64,000 bases of DNA from assembly GCF_001522545.3 (NCBI RefSeq), contig NC_031774.1, positions 48,594,410 through 48,658,409 of the forward strand. The letters run 5' to 3'. The number at the start of each line of letters is the position of its first letter. Position 1 is the first letter of the stretch. A program made the translations under genes and the position numbers. Below, one piece after another: positions 1 to 12,100 of the stretch. The notes below the pieces were generated by a model. It did not search any database and was not told the DNA's origin. It was given only the letters and a program-made list of their open reading frames with translations. The DNA is from Parus major (lineage: Eukaryota; Chordata; Aves; Passeriformes; Paridae).

Positions 1-511
1 CAAAGACATATCTGGGCCGTGGAAACTTTTCTTTCCCTTATTCCATTAGTTCTTGCTTTAGAAAGAATAAAAAAGATCTTTGAGATGCAATATGCATTTT
101 AATTCTTGTATAGTAAGACAGTGTAAGATTTAAGCATGTGCTTTTACTTATTATTTTTGTTTCACAAGGCCATTTCCTGCTTCTGAATCATATTTTGAAT
201 TTTCAAAGGTGGATTAATAAAATGTGAAAAATGGCGAGTCATTTTCAAAGTGATAGGCGTATGGATAGATTAGATTAGACAGAAATCTGGACAGACCATT
301 GGAGAAATGTTGTTAGACAAAATGGGACTTCTGCAATTACTTCTAGTCCAGTTGTGACCCATTTTGTAGAGGTTATGCAGCGCTATTTTTTAGCTTTCTT
401 TTTCTTACAAATGCAAAAACCCTATGTAGAGCTGTATTTAATCCTCATGTCCTCATACAAACTGTAAGGCAGTGTCCAAAAATAATCAAGTTTGACATTA
501 TCAATAACATT
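1..511. other. unique AT-rich DNA, no gene seen
   Basis: I see no open frame, repeat family or RNA gene here. The sequence is AT-rich with scattered short A and T runs, and it leads into the pyrimidine-rich repeat that borders the assembly gap. Confidence 0.6.
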
Positions 512-566
512 CTTATTCCTTTTTCTTCTTTTCTTTTCTTTTCTTTTCTTTTCTCTTTTCTTTTCT
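512..566 (+). repeat. pyrimidine tandem repeat (TTTTC)n at gap edge
   Basis: The stretch is almost pure T and C with repeated TTTTC units, and it runs straight into the block of Ns. The far side of the gap (1501-1518) resumes in a T run followed by CCCC, so the missing bases are probably an expanded CT/T-rich repeat that the assembler could not resolve. Confidence 0.85.
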
Positions 567-1500
567 NNNNNNNNNNNNNNNNNNNNNNNNNNNNNNNNNN
601 NNNNNNNNNNNNNNNNNNNNNNNNNNNNNNNNNNNNNNNNNNNNNNNNNNNNNNNNNNNNNNNNNNNNNNNNNNNNNNNNNNNNNNNNNNNNNNNNNNNN
701 NNNNNNNNNNNNNNNNNNNNNNNNNNNNNNNNNNNNNNNNNNNNNNNNNNNNNNNNNNNNNNNNNNNNNNNNNNNNNNNNNNNNNNNNNNNNNNNNNNNN
801 NNNNNNNNNNNNNNNNNNNNNNNNNNNNNNNNNNNNNNNNNNNNNNNNNNNNNNNNNNNNNNNNNNNNNNNNNNNNNNNNNNNNNNNNNNNNNNNNNNNN
901 NNNNNNNNNNNNNNNNNNNNNNNNNNNNNNNNNNNNNNNNNNNNNNNNNNNNNNNNNNNNNNNNNNNNNNNNNNNNNNNNNNNNNNNNNNNNNNNNNNNN
1001 NNNNNNNNNNNNNNNNNNNNNNNNNNNNNNNNNNNNNNNNNNNNNNNNNNNNNNNNNNNNNNNNNNNNNNNNNNNNNNNNNNNNNNNNNNNNNNNNNNNN
1101 NNNNNNNNNNNNNNNNNNNNNNNNNNNNNNNNNNNNNNNNNNNNNNNNNNNNNNNNNNNNNNNNNNNNNNNNNNNNNNNNNNNNNNNNNNNNNNNNNNNN
1201 NNNNNNNNNNNNNNNNNNNNNNNNNNNNNNNNNNNNNNNNNNNNNNNNNNNNNNNNNNNNNNNNNNNNNNNNNNNNNNNNNNNNNNNNNNNNNNNNNNNN
1301 NNNNNNNNNNNNNNNNNNNNNNNNNNNNNNNNNNNNNNNNNNNNNNNNNNNNNNNNNNNNNNNNNNNNNNNNNNNNNNNNNNNNNNNNNNNNNNNNNNNN
1401 NNNNNNNNNNNNNNNNNNNNNNNNNNNNNNNNNNNNNNNNNNNNNNNNNNNNNNNNNNNNNNNNNNNNNNNNNNNNNNNNNNNNNNNNNNNNNNNNNNNN
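567..1500. other. assembly gap of Ns
   Basis: There are 934 unspecified bases. Long open frames that appear to span this block in both directions are artefacts of translating N. Confidence 0.99.
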
Positions 1501-2013
1501 TTTTTTTTTTTTTTTTTTCCCCTGGTTGTTTTTAATCTTGGCATTCTGTTCATGGAGCGATCTTTGTTGCCAACATGTCTGCTGCTTCTCCATCTCTCAC
1601 CCTTCAGGTTTCTTAAAATAGCTAAGAACACAGAGTTTCTAAGCCCGAAAAACACACTTACTGGGAAAAAGGGTATGCATGAAGTTAAAAAAAATATATA
1701 TTTATACTGTAAGCCCTGCAACCTGGCTTCCTGCCCACGTTTGGGCATCTGTGCTGTCTCTGGATACCTCAACTGACACATGCCAGATCCAAAGAGGAAG
1801 AAATAAAGGGCACTGCTGGTTCAGTGCTGAGCCCATGAACACAGTGCAGTATCTTTGGGAGGAGGGGTTTGCCACCATTAGTCTGCTCATTATCACAGGC
1901 CTCTGGAGAGTAGGGTTCAGTCTTTATTATCTGAAATTAAAACTTCTTTCATAATACATACTGTCACTTCAAGCAGAATTCATTTATTCATTCTTTTCAT
2001 TCTTTCACTGCAG
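1501..2013. other. unique DNA after the gap, no gene seen
   Basis: A run of 18 T (1501-1518) closes the gap repeat. The rest is unique DNA. Short open frames around 1552-1954 overlap in several phases with no recognisable motif, and I read them as chance. Confidence 0.55.
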
Positions 2014-2033
2014 AGTCTGGAGTATGTTTTCAG
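2014..2033 (+). other. candidate 20-base microexon
   Basis: A pyrimidine-rich run ending CACTGCAG precedes this 20-base segment, and the segment is followed at once by GTGAGTG. Both match vertebrate splice-site consensus well. A 20-base exon is short but within the microexon range. The pairing could easily be chance in 64 kb, and there is no partner exon to test the reading frame. Confidence 0.15.
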
Positions 2034-2095
2034 GTGAGTGCATCTTCAAGTGCAAATCCAAAGGAAGGCATACAGGGCATGGCAAAAGACAGAAG

Positions 2096-2151
2096 ATGAT
2101 AATTTAACACATCAGATAATTTAACACATTAGATGATAATTTAACACATCA
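2096..2151 (+). repeat. short imperfect tandem repeat
   Basis: Three copies of AATTTAACACAT start at 2101, 2118 and 2138, each preceded by GAT. The spacing is 17 then 20 bases. It looks like a small local duplication with an insertion in one unit. Confidence 0.8.
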
Positions 2152-4601
2152 AAAGTTCACATATCTAGAGTTAGTACTGAATTCATGGAAATAGAAACAA
2201 AAGTTTTAGAAGGGAGCATAGCAATTCCTCAGGTCTTGGCACAGAAGTCGAATTATCCTGTGACAAAGCGGATGGGTTTTTTGAAGGAAAAATTGAAATT
2301 GGAAGAAAAAATGCTGGCATACAGATGAAGAGGAAAGACAGAAGGAAAAATTCTTGATACATATGATAAGTTTCAGACAAGCATAGGGAGTTCAGAGGGT
2401 TGAAAGAGGAGTAACTGAATTCAGGATCCAAGATGTATGCTATTTAATTTCTCTGAACTACTTCTCTTTTCACCTTTTGAAATTTTCATGGATTTGACAA
2501 AGGATTTTATTTATGGTCAATGGAGATGAATATATGGTGAGAAGCAAAATGATGGAAGAGTATGACTAACCCTCTTTGTTGCCCTAAAAGACAGTCCTTA
2601 AGCACCCAACAGCAAATGAAACTCTGTCAAAAAGATTTCCAGTAGTACTGCTGCCCTTGGCCCATCCATTACTACCTGGAAACACTTGGCTACCAAGGTT
2701 TTTTGCCTTCACAGGGTTTATGCAACAGAGAACTGTAAAAACATAAAGACTGTCAGCTCCAAAGATATTTTTATCCTCTCTGCAGGATTCAAGGATATGC
2801 AAAGAGAAGTTGGCAGATTTATGGTACTGAGTTAGGAACTGGTTCTGCACCGGCTGAAGAGCTTGTTGAACTTGCACAACACATAGGGTACAGGCTGGGT
2901 GGGTTGTGCCATCTGCTTAGAAACAAAAGGCAAGGGAGAATTTCAACAGCTGTTTGTTGAGTCAGATACTCATCCCTGATTGTTTGTGCCACAGTGGCAG
3001 ATTACTGCCAAAGAAATGCATCCCCTGTTGCTTAATACACCTGACCTGGATGTTATAAAGTTACACCTGCTGGAAACAAGCCTTATGATGTAGTGCTCAT
3101 AAAATGCCAGTGATTCTGCTAGAGAAATGTTCTGAAATCAGCATGTTGAGCTCATCCTTGATTCTTTGTAGCTAATAGCGATAAAGCAGGGGGCAGTAGG
3201 GATTTATCCCAGCTATTTGTACAAGGTGATGAGCATGATGCTTATATTATATTCAGGTTTTCCCTGAGTATGCTCAGTTTTGTTGAGTATGACATACTGC
3301 ATGTGAGTCACTCATATTGTGCATGAGTCATATGCTGAAGTGTGAAAGCAATGCTGTATCTCTGCCGTTGTTACCCGCTGCTCAGCTGCTGCCATACCAC
3401 ACAGCTCAAGCCAATTGAGCTCACCTTCCCAGTTTGAGCCAGCTCTCATCAGCTGCCTGAGCCCTATAAATGCGATCCATAGAGTTGTCCAACATATAAC
3501 TAAAGCAAAAGCCATATGTGTTTGGGATTGGTCTTTGAGTTATGAGTCTGTGGGTTAGAACCTCCAAGAGTTCTTCTGAAAGGATTGTAAAGTGTCCAGA
3601 AAACATGTTGGCATCTACAAAGTGCATTCTAAAAATGGAAATAATTTATGTAGTCTTTTAAAGTGCACTCGCCTGTATTACTAAGTAGGTAAAATGTGTT
3701 TGCTTTCCTCACAAACCTGACATTTTAAAACTGCAAACCTACTGTATGTTTGATGGATTTCTTAATGATCAGGTGAACCAAGAGTGCTTTATACCTCCAA
3801 AGTCTGAGAAATTCTGGTGCAGTCACAGCCTGGAGGTCAAGCATTAGTCAAACATGGCACATCCATTGTGGACAACTGAAGTGGTTTCAGGGTTTTTTCC
3901 CAGATAAAAAAATAAGCCTTAAGTTTCAAGGTGAGCGTCAAGGAGTTACAGAATTTGTTTTGGCTGCAGCCATCAAGCTGTTCCCTGCTGTGGCTGTGGT
4001 CACCACAAAGAGCCCCTTTTTATTTGTGGCATACAGATTTTGTTCTAGTTAGGTGGTAATGTATACCTCTGGATTAAAGCTACTTAATAAAGGATATAAA
4101 GAAGAGTACAATTATATTGTACCTGTCATTTGTAAGTGTCCAGCGATTCTTCAACGCTGTGTGATTCATGGAGCTGAAAGAAATTATTTGCCTAAAAAAA
4201 TATATTTGTGCTGATTCTGCCTGCAGAACCCCTTAATTCCTGTTACACATGTCAGCATATTATGACTGTGAGCTGTCAAATTCTAATGACTAAAATTTTA
4301 TTTTTCTGTCTTTTCATGCTGTGTTTGAGAACTATAGGTCGGAAATAATTCCCTAGCTAAATTCTTCAAATGGTAAATTCAACTGTTTTTGTTCTCGCTT
4401 ACTTTGTCTCTGTTACTTTCTAAATTTGTGTTTACATTAGTGACTTTCTCTTTTTTTATGTGTCTCTAAGAGGAAAAAAATTGATTTTCTTCCCAGAACC
4501 ACTGTCCATTTTAGAAAACATAATCTTAGTTGACAGCACAAAGATTTGATGCAAAAATATATTTTTCATCCACTGATTTGATCAAAACATGGATTATTTA
4601 A
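2152..4601. other. unique non-coding DNA
   Basis: No repeat family or convincing exon was recognised. Open frames on the minus strand (2183-2877 and 3312-3627) are short, overlapping and lack splice or protein-family signals. Confidence 0.5.
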
Positions 4602-4622
4602 AAGAAGAAGAAGAAGGAAGAG
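4602..4622 (+). repeat. (GAA)n microsatellite
   Basis: About five to six AAG/GAA units occur in a row, followed by a purine-rich tail. It is short and imperfect. Confidence 0.8.
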
Positions 4623-6088
4623 GCAAGGTTAGGAGGAAACAAAAACTTCTTACCATTTCATGTGGTTAAATAACCTTGACACTGGAAAATATTTTTGCTA
4701 TCCTCCTTGAAACAGGAATTTGTTGACATAATGTTAAATAATAGAGATACAGGACTAATGCTAACATGCTTCAAATACTGCACCAAATAGCATCTATTGA
4801 TCCACCTGTTATTATGCTTGTTACTGAAATGCTGTACGTAAAGCAAAGGAAACCAGTTTCCAATTTAAGTCATTAATAGATTGGTTTTGAAATTTATGTT
4901 ATACATGTCCAACAAATCAAGAATAAAAGCATGTGAAAGGCTGTGTAGTCCCTATTGAATTACTTATTTTTTCCACAGTAAAAGCCTTTAGCTAGAGATT
5001 GACCAAAGAATTTAAAATATCTCATTATATATATGTCATTGTTCAAAGTGTCCCTAAATGGGATTAAACAATACTCACTCAAGAGTTTCCTGCAATGCCT
5101 ATTCCCCTCCTCTTGCCCCCCTTCCCCTCCTCACCTTGACTTAAATTAAGGCTAATGATATGTTTTCAGTGTAAGGTAAAAGACGGATTTTCCTTGAATG
5201 ACTTTCCAACATTTTCAAATCTAATTCATTATAAGTACTTCTATCAAATGATTACTTATTTCATCTCGTTGTCTTAGAGGGTTTAACTCTAAAACACACA
5301 CGTTTGATATGGATTTAATGACCGTGTTATAAACTGAAGCAAACTGAAGGAGTATTCACCAACAAATTTCTGTTTGTGCTCAGATTAAAAATAATGCTGG
5401 GACAATTTTTCAAAGAATAATAGATTTTTTTCCTAACTGCTGCTTTTCCCCTTGTGTGTACTAGTTTGCCTTGGTTGCTGACTCTTCAATAAAAGGTAGA
5501 AGACAGCCTCATGAGCTTCCGAGGAGAGGAAGGAAAGGGCAAAGCAGAAGGAACAGTGGAGAGAGGCTATTTTTGCATAAAAGTCTACTTTGGAGTACCA
5601 ACTCAATGACACCACACATTTTTAAACAAAAGACCTATTTCAAAAACCACTCTCCATTCCTAATCCTATGTTAAAAATACTTCCATAACCATAGGCATAG
5701 TAACACTAAATATCTTTATAAGGAGGGAAGAAGCAAATAGTTTTGGTTTCTCACCAAAAAAAAAAAAGTTGAGATAATTAAGGTAGCGAACATATTGCGC
5801 TGCTATATTGGTTCAGTCACCTGATCTGTCTCTCCGATCACTATTTGCACGATATACATGGTTTTGACGGGCTTGTGATAGACTGCTGTCTGAAATTCTT
5901 TAATCTGGGTCTCCTGTTTGGCAGTGCAGCAGACTTTGCTATTTTGGGTTTTTGAAACAGAGCCATACTCTGGGAGGATAAGAGATAACTGTGATTCTGT
6001 ACTGACTCATCAGTATGAAGGAAAGCCAGGTAAACTCAAACCCGACTGTGGTCCTGTTTGTGCTGCTGCTTGTGCAGATGTGCAGCAG
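4623..6088. other. unique non-coding DNA with an A tract
   Basis: This is mostly AT-rich unique sequence with a 12-base A run at 5756-5767. The less AT-rich part near 5820-5960 has no recognisable motif. I found no gene. Confidence 0.5.
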
Positions 6089-6159
6089 AAGTGATCCCAC
6101 TGAAATCTGTGCTATTACACCTTCGTGCATGACTGGGTATACCTGAGAATCAGGCCCAA
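6089..6159 (+). mobile_element. relic of palindromic non-autonomous DNA element (MITE-like)
   Basis: The segment matches, from memory, half of a palindromic repeat that is common in turtles, crocodilians and birds. The diagnostic parts are 'actgaaatc', 'attacacc', 'gactgggtat' and the terminal 'gagaatcaggccca'. Only one arm is clear; the left arm is degraded. The family name is not certain. The element has no coding capacity. Confidence 0.5.
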
Positions 6160-9100
6160 ATAGTTTAAGGTTAAAAATATAACAAGAATAAAATAAGCAT
6201 TAAAGCCTGCAGGAGGTGTGTGGGAAAATCCAAACTTTCTGAGGCTTTCTTCCAGGGGGTGAAACTGCTCAAGTCTGCCTTCGAGGACAGACTGTGTTTC
6301 ATCCAGGAGTGGCTTTGGCACAGGAGAGTAGATTCTGCTGAGCCTGTCTTTGGCCTGTGTAGAAGGAGAGATTTATTAGCCACTTACACATAGCTGAAGT
6401 CTCTCAGCTCCCAGATTACAAAAGATAGCAAAGAAGACTGAGTTATGAAATAAAACTTATAAAAAACACCCCCAAATTTTCTGATTATGTATGAGGAACA
6501 AGGATGTGAAGAACAGTTCAATACAAAATACAAAAAACCCACTGAATCTATTTATAAACCTATGTTTTACTGTAATTGCTTGCATTTTTGCAAGCAAATT
6601 TGAATCATGTTGAATATGAATTTTGTTTTAGTGACCCTAGGTTGTGTGCAAGTCTCCAGAACTCAGTCAGGACTGAGGGATGGAAGTGCAAAAAGTGGGA
6701 GAACACAGGGCAGAATGGCCTTGACCCCTTGGCCTTTTTAGCTGGCTTTGTAGATACTTCCTCAAAACTTTTTTTTTTTTTTCTTCTTCCTATCTGGCAT
6801 AAGAAAGAAAATTGAGTATCTGGCTTTTTATGCATGGGTCTGAAGAGCTGTATTGCTGAAGGCAGGTAGCATTTAGGAGGTAGGAGCTGCTGTTTTCTGG
6901 TTGCCTTCTTTTGTGGGGACTTATCAGGTCTTTCCTCTGTAGTGCAGGTGTTTTTTTCACCCAGAGCACTACAAGAGTGCTTTAAAACCTTAACTTAGCA
7001 AGGATTTATTTTTAGGAGATGAAGAATGAATCTGCAGCTAAAAGGGCAAGTGGAGTCTGCAAAGTTTATACGAATATGCTATCAGCAAGGAAGATCTCTA
7101 AAGCTGTCTGAAAATTAACTAAACACTGTTTTCCTTACTTTAGTTTGAGTCTGTTAGTAGTGGTTATCTCCTGCTTGTGTGCATAGGTCTATAAAGAGCC
7201 TCACTTCTTTTAAAGGGCAGGGTGCAACTGAAATCCTCAGGGCAGATCCTTTTCTTCAACACTAATGCTGGATCTGTCTCTGAAGTTAAGCTCATGGTGC
7301 AACAACTTGAACATTGTTTTGATGGCAAAATCCATTTATGACATTCCCCATTCGTGCTCAGTAGTTTGTTGCATTCTATATTGAACAAGACTAATTGTGA
7401 CACTGTCCTGTGAAGTGTCTCTTTTGGCACAGCCTATCTTTAATCCATGTCTGCCACCAAAAAAAAGAGCATATTGTCAAGGCCTGCTTCTTGCTCACAT
7501 CAGAGAAGCCTGAAAGCAATCAAAGAAAGCTTTCCTTCCCTCTTAAACAGAAATCAGAAAATTTGATGCAGGATTTTTTATACTGTTGTTATCAAACAGG
7601 AATAAAAGATTTTCAAAGGCTGTTCCTATAAAACAAGGTTACTCAACACACTTCTTTAGACTCCATGGTATTTCCCTTGCAAGTTAGGAAAGGTATAGAT
7701 CCAAACTAGATTACACAGATTGTTATCAAAAAAAAACAATGGGAAAGAAAAAGCACACATGGATTTTGTACTGTATATCCTCCAAATCAACTGTGAATAA
7801 AATTGCCAATTTTCTTTTGTTGGAGACATGATTTTCTAGCAGTAAATGTGTAGGACAACAGCCTTGTGTTTCTGAAAGTGCCTGCAAAACGGAAAGATTC
7901 ACAGAGTTTCCAATGAATGTTTCTCAAAATTTGCATGAAAGTGTGTAATTTGCCTCTTGCTAATAGTTATTTTCCTTCTTAAAATATTTCAGTCGAGTAA
8001 CAGCAATGATAGTATGACGCAGGTTAGCTTTACAAATTTGTTTACATTTAGTATTTATATTGCAGTCAAGCGTAGCAGCTCTCCTCAGGGACTCATCTCT
8101 ATTGCCAGTGCAAACTGCTGAGTGCTTTTGTCCTGCTCTGGTTCTTACAGCAGAGCTCTCTCACACTTGGATGGGAGAACAGATGACCAGGTCTGGGGCT
8201 CCTTACCTCAAAGACTTCATAAGAGCTGGTCCTCAAATGCTGCAGTGCAGCAAAGATTTACATGTGTTCTGAACAACCCATCCGAGTTCAAGTTAATCTT
8301 TTCAGGATTAAGATCCTGAAATTTAAATGGCAAACTCATGCAGCGTGAACAGCCAATAATCTATATAACCAGTCTGTAAACAACCTAAAGGCTGAAAGCT
8401 TCCTTCTGGCCTATGGAAGAAGAGAAGAGAGAAGAAGATTTGCTTCACTTAACAAAGAATGATCCACTAATCGTAAACAAAATGGGGGCAAGAGAGGACA
8501 GGATGGTGATCAGGGCAAGGAGAAACAAATCCTTAGTAAACAGTTTCATTTGCTCCAGTATTTCTTTGTTGTCAGGATGCAATTTATCTGCATGGCACTC
8601 AAAGTTGTCGAGAGGACGTGCTACAGAGGAAAATACATGCATGTGAGCTCTGAGGGAAGGACGCAAATCTATGAAGAAATCATAGCCCTAATGCAAAATT
8701 TATAGGATCTTATTTCCAAATGTACAAATTTGTCACAACCAAAGATGAGTTAAAGGAAGATGTCATGCAGGAGCAAACTGCAGAAAACCCATCAGCTGCT
8801 ATCCCACGTGACAGACCCAGAGGCAGCTCCAGAGCCATTAACACAACTGCCTAGGGAGTTTGACAAGGAAAAAGATTCTGACACTGGAATAATATCTGCC
8901 ACCACTTGGCTTCTGTGTCCTGTGATGCCAACCATCCTACATGGGTACTGACTATGCATATTTGCAATATTTATTCAGACAAAAAAGAAAGAATCAAAAA
9001 TATGTATTTGAAAAATACTCTGAGAACATCTGATTTTATAGATATGACATAGTGAGTAACAATATTTCAATACATTGAAATAGTACTTTTGTGGGTCCCA

Positions 9101-12100
9101 GGCTTCCCAAAGCCTTTGGGAAGCTGACCCTCGGTTAGCACTAGTTGCTGAATTCTAGGGTGAAAATCATTCTTACTTAACCCAAGTGTTTGGTTTTCTT
9201 AGACATTTTTTCCTGTTTGCAACCAAATCAATAATCTGAAGATCAGAAAAAAAAAAAGTAGTAGTAAATAAGAATTAAATCTGGCAGTTACTATGTAAAC
9301 ATCACCAGTACGGTGGCTACTCGAAACCTTGGTCCTGCGCTTAATTGCAAGGGCAAATCTTCTCTGAACATTTTTTTTTACTGCTAACAAATTAAGCCCT
9401 ATGGACTCCCTGTGGGCTAGCACCCATGGTTTCCAGCACCTGAGAGACAGACTGGTCTAGCAGGTCCAGCCCCTACAGACATTCCATTGAGTCTGTACTT
9501 TTGTAACCTTACTGCACTGTTTGTGAGAAAAGGCAAAAATGCCTGCAAATATCCTTTGAGCCAATCTGCAGTTTTTATCTGAACTCACATATGAATGCCT
9601 CAGCCACAGCAGCAGCATTTGTCCACCTCTCATCATCCCGGCAGGGAACATCCTGAAGGAAGGGACGGTATCTGTCTTCACTTCAACCAGTGTCTTCTTT
9701 GCACCTTTTGTGTTGAAAATGGCCCCTGCCTCTGCTCCCAAACCATTTGTTTTATTTGTTGCTCTGGTGACACTGAAAGAGCTCCCCGCTCGTCATGGCT
9801 GCAATTATGGTTACGGCTGAACCCCCGGTACTGGAAGTAAGAGTCTGGCCCTGGAGAATAGAAGGCTATAGCCTCTAGCATGTTGTTCCAGTCCACTGGC
9901 ATCTTAACTAGACAGCATTAGGTTTAGCATAAAATCCATATTCCTAGCCTTGTGGAGAAGCGAGGCAGGTTCTGTTTTGTTTTTCCTTTTACCACAAACA
10001 TCAAGCAGCCCGACACAAAGTTCAGGAGACAAAAGACTGTTTTTCTGTCGCTTTTTGTCTCTGCATATCTGTCGGTTACCTGTACCCTGCGAAGGGCGTG
10101 GTTCACTCTGTAACAGCAAGAGGTAGTGAGAGAATAACCCTATCCTGAGAATAATCTGAATAATTTATTATTTAAATGAGATTTTGTGAGGTAAAACGAT
10201 GAATCCAGTACAGCCCCCTTCTGAGTTTTAGGCATTGTTTCTTCGAAGGAATAAATTTGCTTTGCAAAGGTTTCTTGATCTGCTGTAGATGGTATTCCTA
10301 CTTATGCTACATAGTGACAAAACCTAAAGAGGGAGTCAGATGTGTGCTCTACAGTACTTGAGAATTTAAGTTAAATCTGTAATTTTCCCCCCTGCATTTC
10401 CTCAGAGAAATTAGCTATTCTATTCACTGCATAAATTTTCAGGTTTTGCTAGCACGACACTCAGGGTGTTGAATTTTTTATGACAAAAATGCTGTAATAA
10501 TTGTTGAACAGATGTAAGTGTTGGAGAGTGGGCTCTGGCAGACCTCATGAAACCTCTATTAGCAATTTAACCCTGTCGTTACTTGAGTAAAATGGAAGTG
10601 GAAAAGGACAGAGTTTTGAACTGTTTCATTCAGACGTGCACAAGGGGCTCCCAGGTGGGGGGTAAATGACCTTTAATTAGATGTATTCCTAATGAAAGTA
10701 GGGATTTAAAAAATATCAGAATGAGCACTAGCTCTATACAACAGCACTATGAGGACTTTCTGCTGTGATGTGTGGAGCGAAGAACAATTCTGGATGGAGA
10801 TATCCCAGTCCAGTGATCTGCGCTGCCTGAAATATTCATAGGACCTAATCCTCCAATTTTAGGTCAGTCTATGTAATAACCTCTCCTTCACTGCAGCTGA
10901 GTTAGCAAATGATGACAAGACAAAAACTTTATGTCCAAGAAACCAGAGGTGCTTTAGATTTTCCACACCTGCCATATTAAATACTTGGCTTTTGAAACCT
11001 CCAAGGCTTCAGGAAGGGAACTGAAAGAAAACGGCAGCCCAACAGCAGTGTAACTGAATACTCAAGGGAACTGCCTCTATATGTAGGTGATGTCAAAAGG
11101 TGGTGTTTTTCTGTAGCTTTGTACCTGAAACAGAGATTTTGTGTATTGTAGAATACACAGAAATTAGACATGTGCAGATCAACAGTCATACAGGCATAAA
11201 CATAAACTCATACACATAAACACGCCCATCCTAAAAATATGCCTGCATTTGAAACTGGTATGTATAGAAGTATTACCTTGAAATAATAACCTGTTTTTGA
11301 TGGAAGACAGTAATTAATAAACAATTACTTATGGAGTCCTAAGACCTTGTTAGGTGCTTGGTGGGGAGAGCCATACATACATATATACAACTGCACCACA
11401 CAAGGGCAATGTAGAAGTATAGGATTGTTTTGAGATACTTTGATACCTAGATATATTCTGATTTTTTCAAGTGAGTGAAAAGGTTTGCTATGGTGAGTAT
11501 CTGCTATTGCAGTTTCAGTAAGGAAAAGAGCTTAAGGAAAGCAATAATATATTTGACTCTAGAACAGCAGTAAAGATCAAGAAGACTATCTGTCCTGGTA
11601 GACATCCTTTGCTATCTCATAAATTAAGTTACTTTTCTTGGTTTTGGCTTGGTGTACTAAAGGCCAAAACTTAGTTGGGGTTTCTTTTATGTGTTATTAT
11701 ATGTAAAATCTGTGTTTGTGCTTCCTCCATCTGCTTTTGTTTTATATGCCCCTGCAGTGCTTAGGGAGGCATGGCGAACTTTAGTGCAGTGGCTCAGAAG
11801 TTTTGTGGATAAAAGCAGGTAAATTCTAGCTCCAACTTATGACACACACAATAGTATGCATTCATAGCACAAGCTACTAAAAAAATTAAAAATATGTAAT
11901 TTTTTCCAAATCTGTGTATGTATGAGATGTGCTAACTGAACTCTAGGATGGCAATGTTTTCAAAAGCTGGAAAGATGTTTGAAAAGTGGGCTATTTCTTT
12001 ATGCACCTTTATCCAACCAGCTATGTTAGTGAGTTAAAACAGAGGTATTTCCAGTGTACCTATGTATTCAGGAACATACTCAAACATTTGTAGATGGACT

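Noticed and set aside
445..1781. Long open frames on both strands across 0.45-1.78 kb
   Set aside because: They consist almost wholly of unspecified bases and flanking simple repeat.
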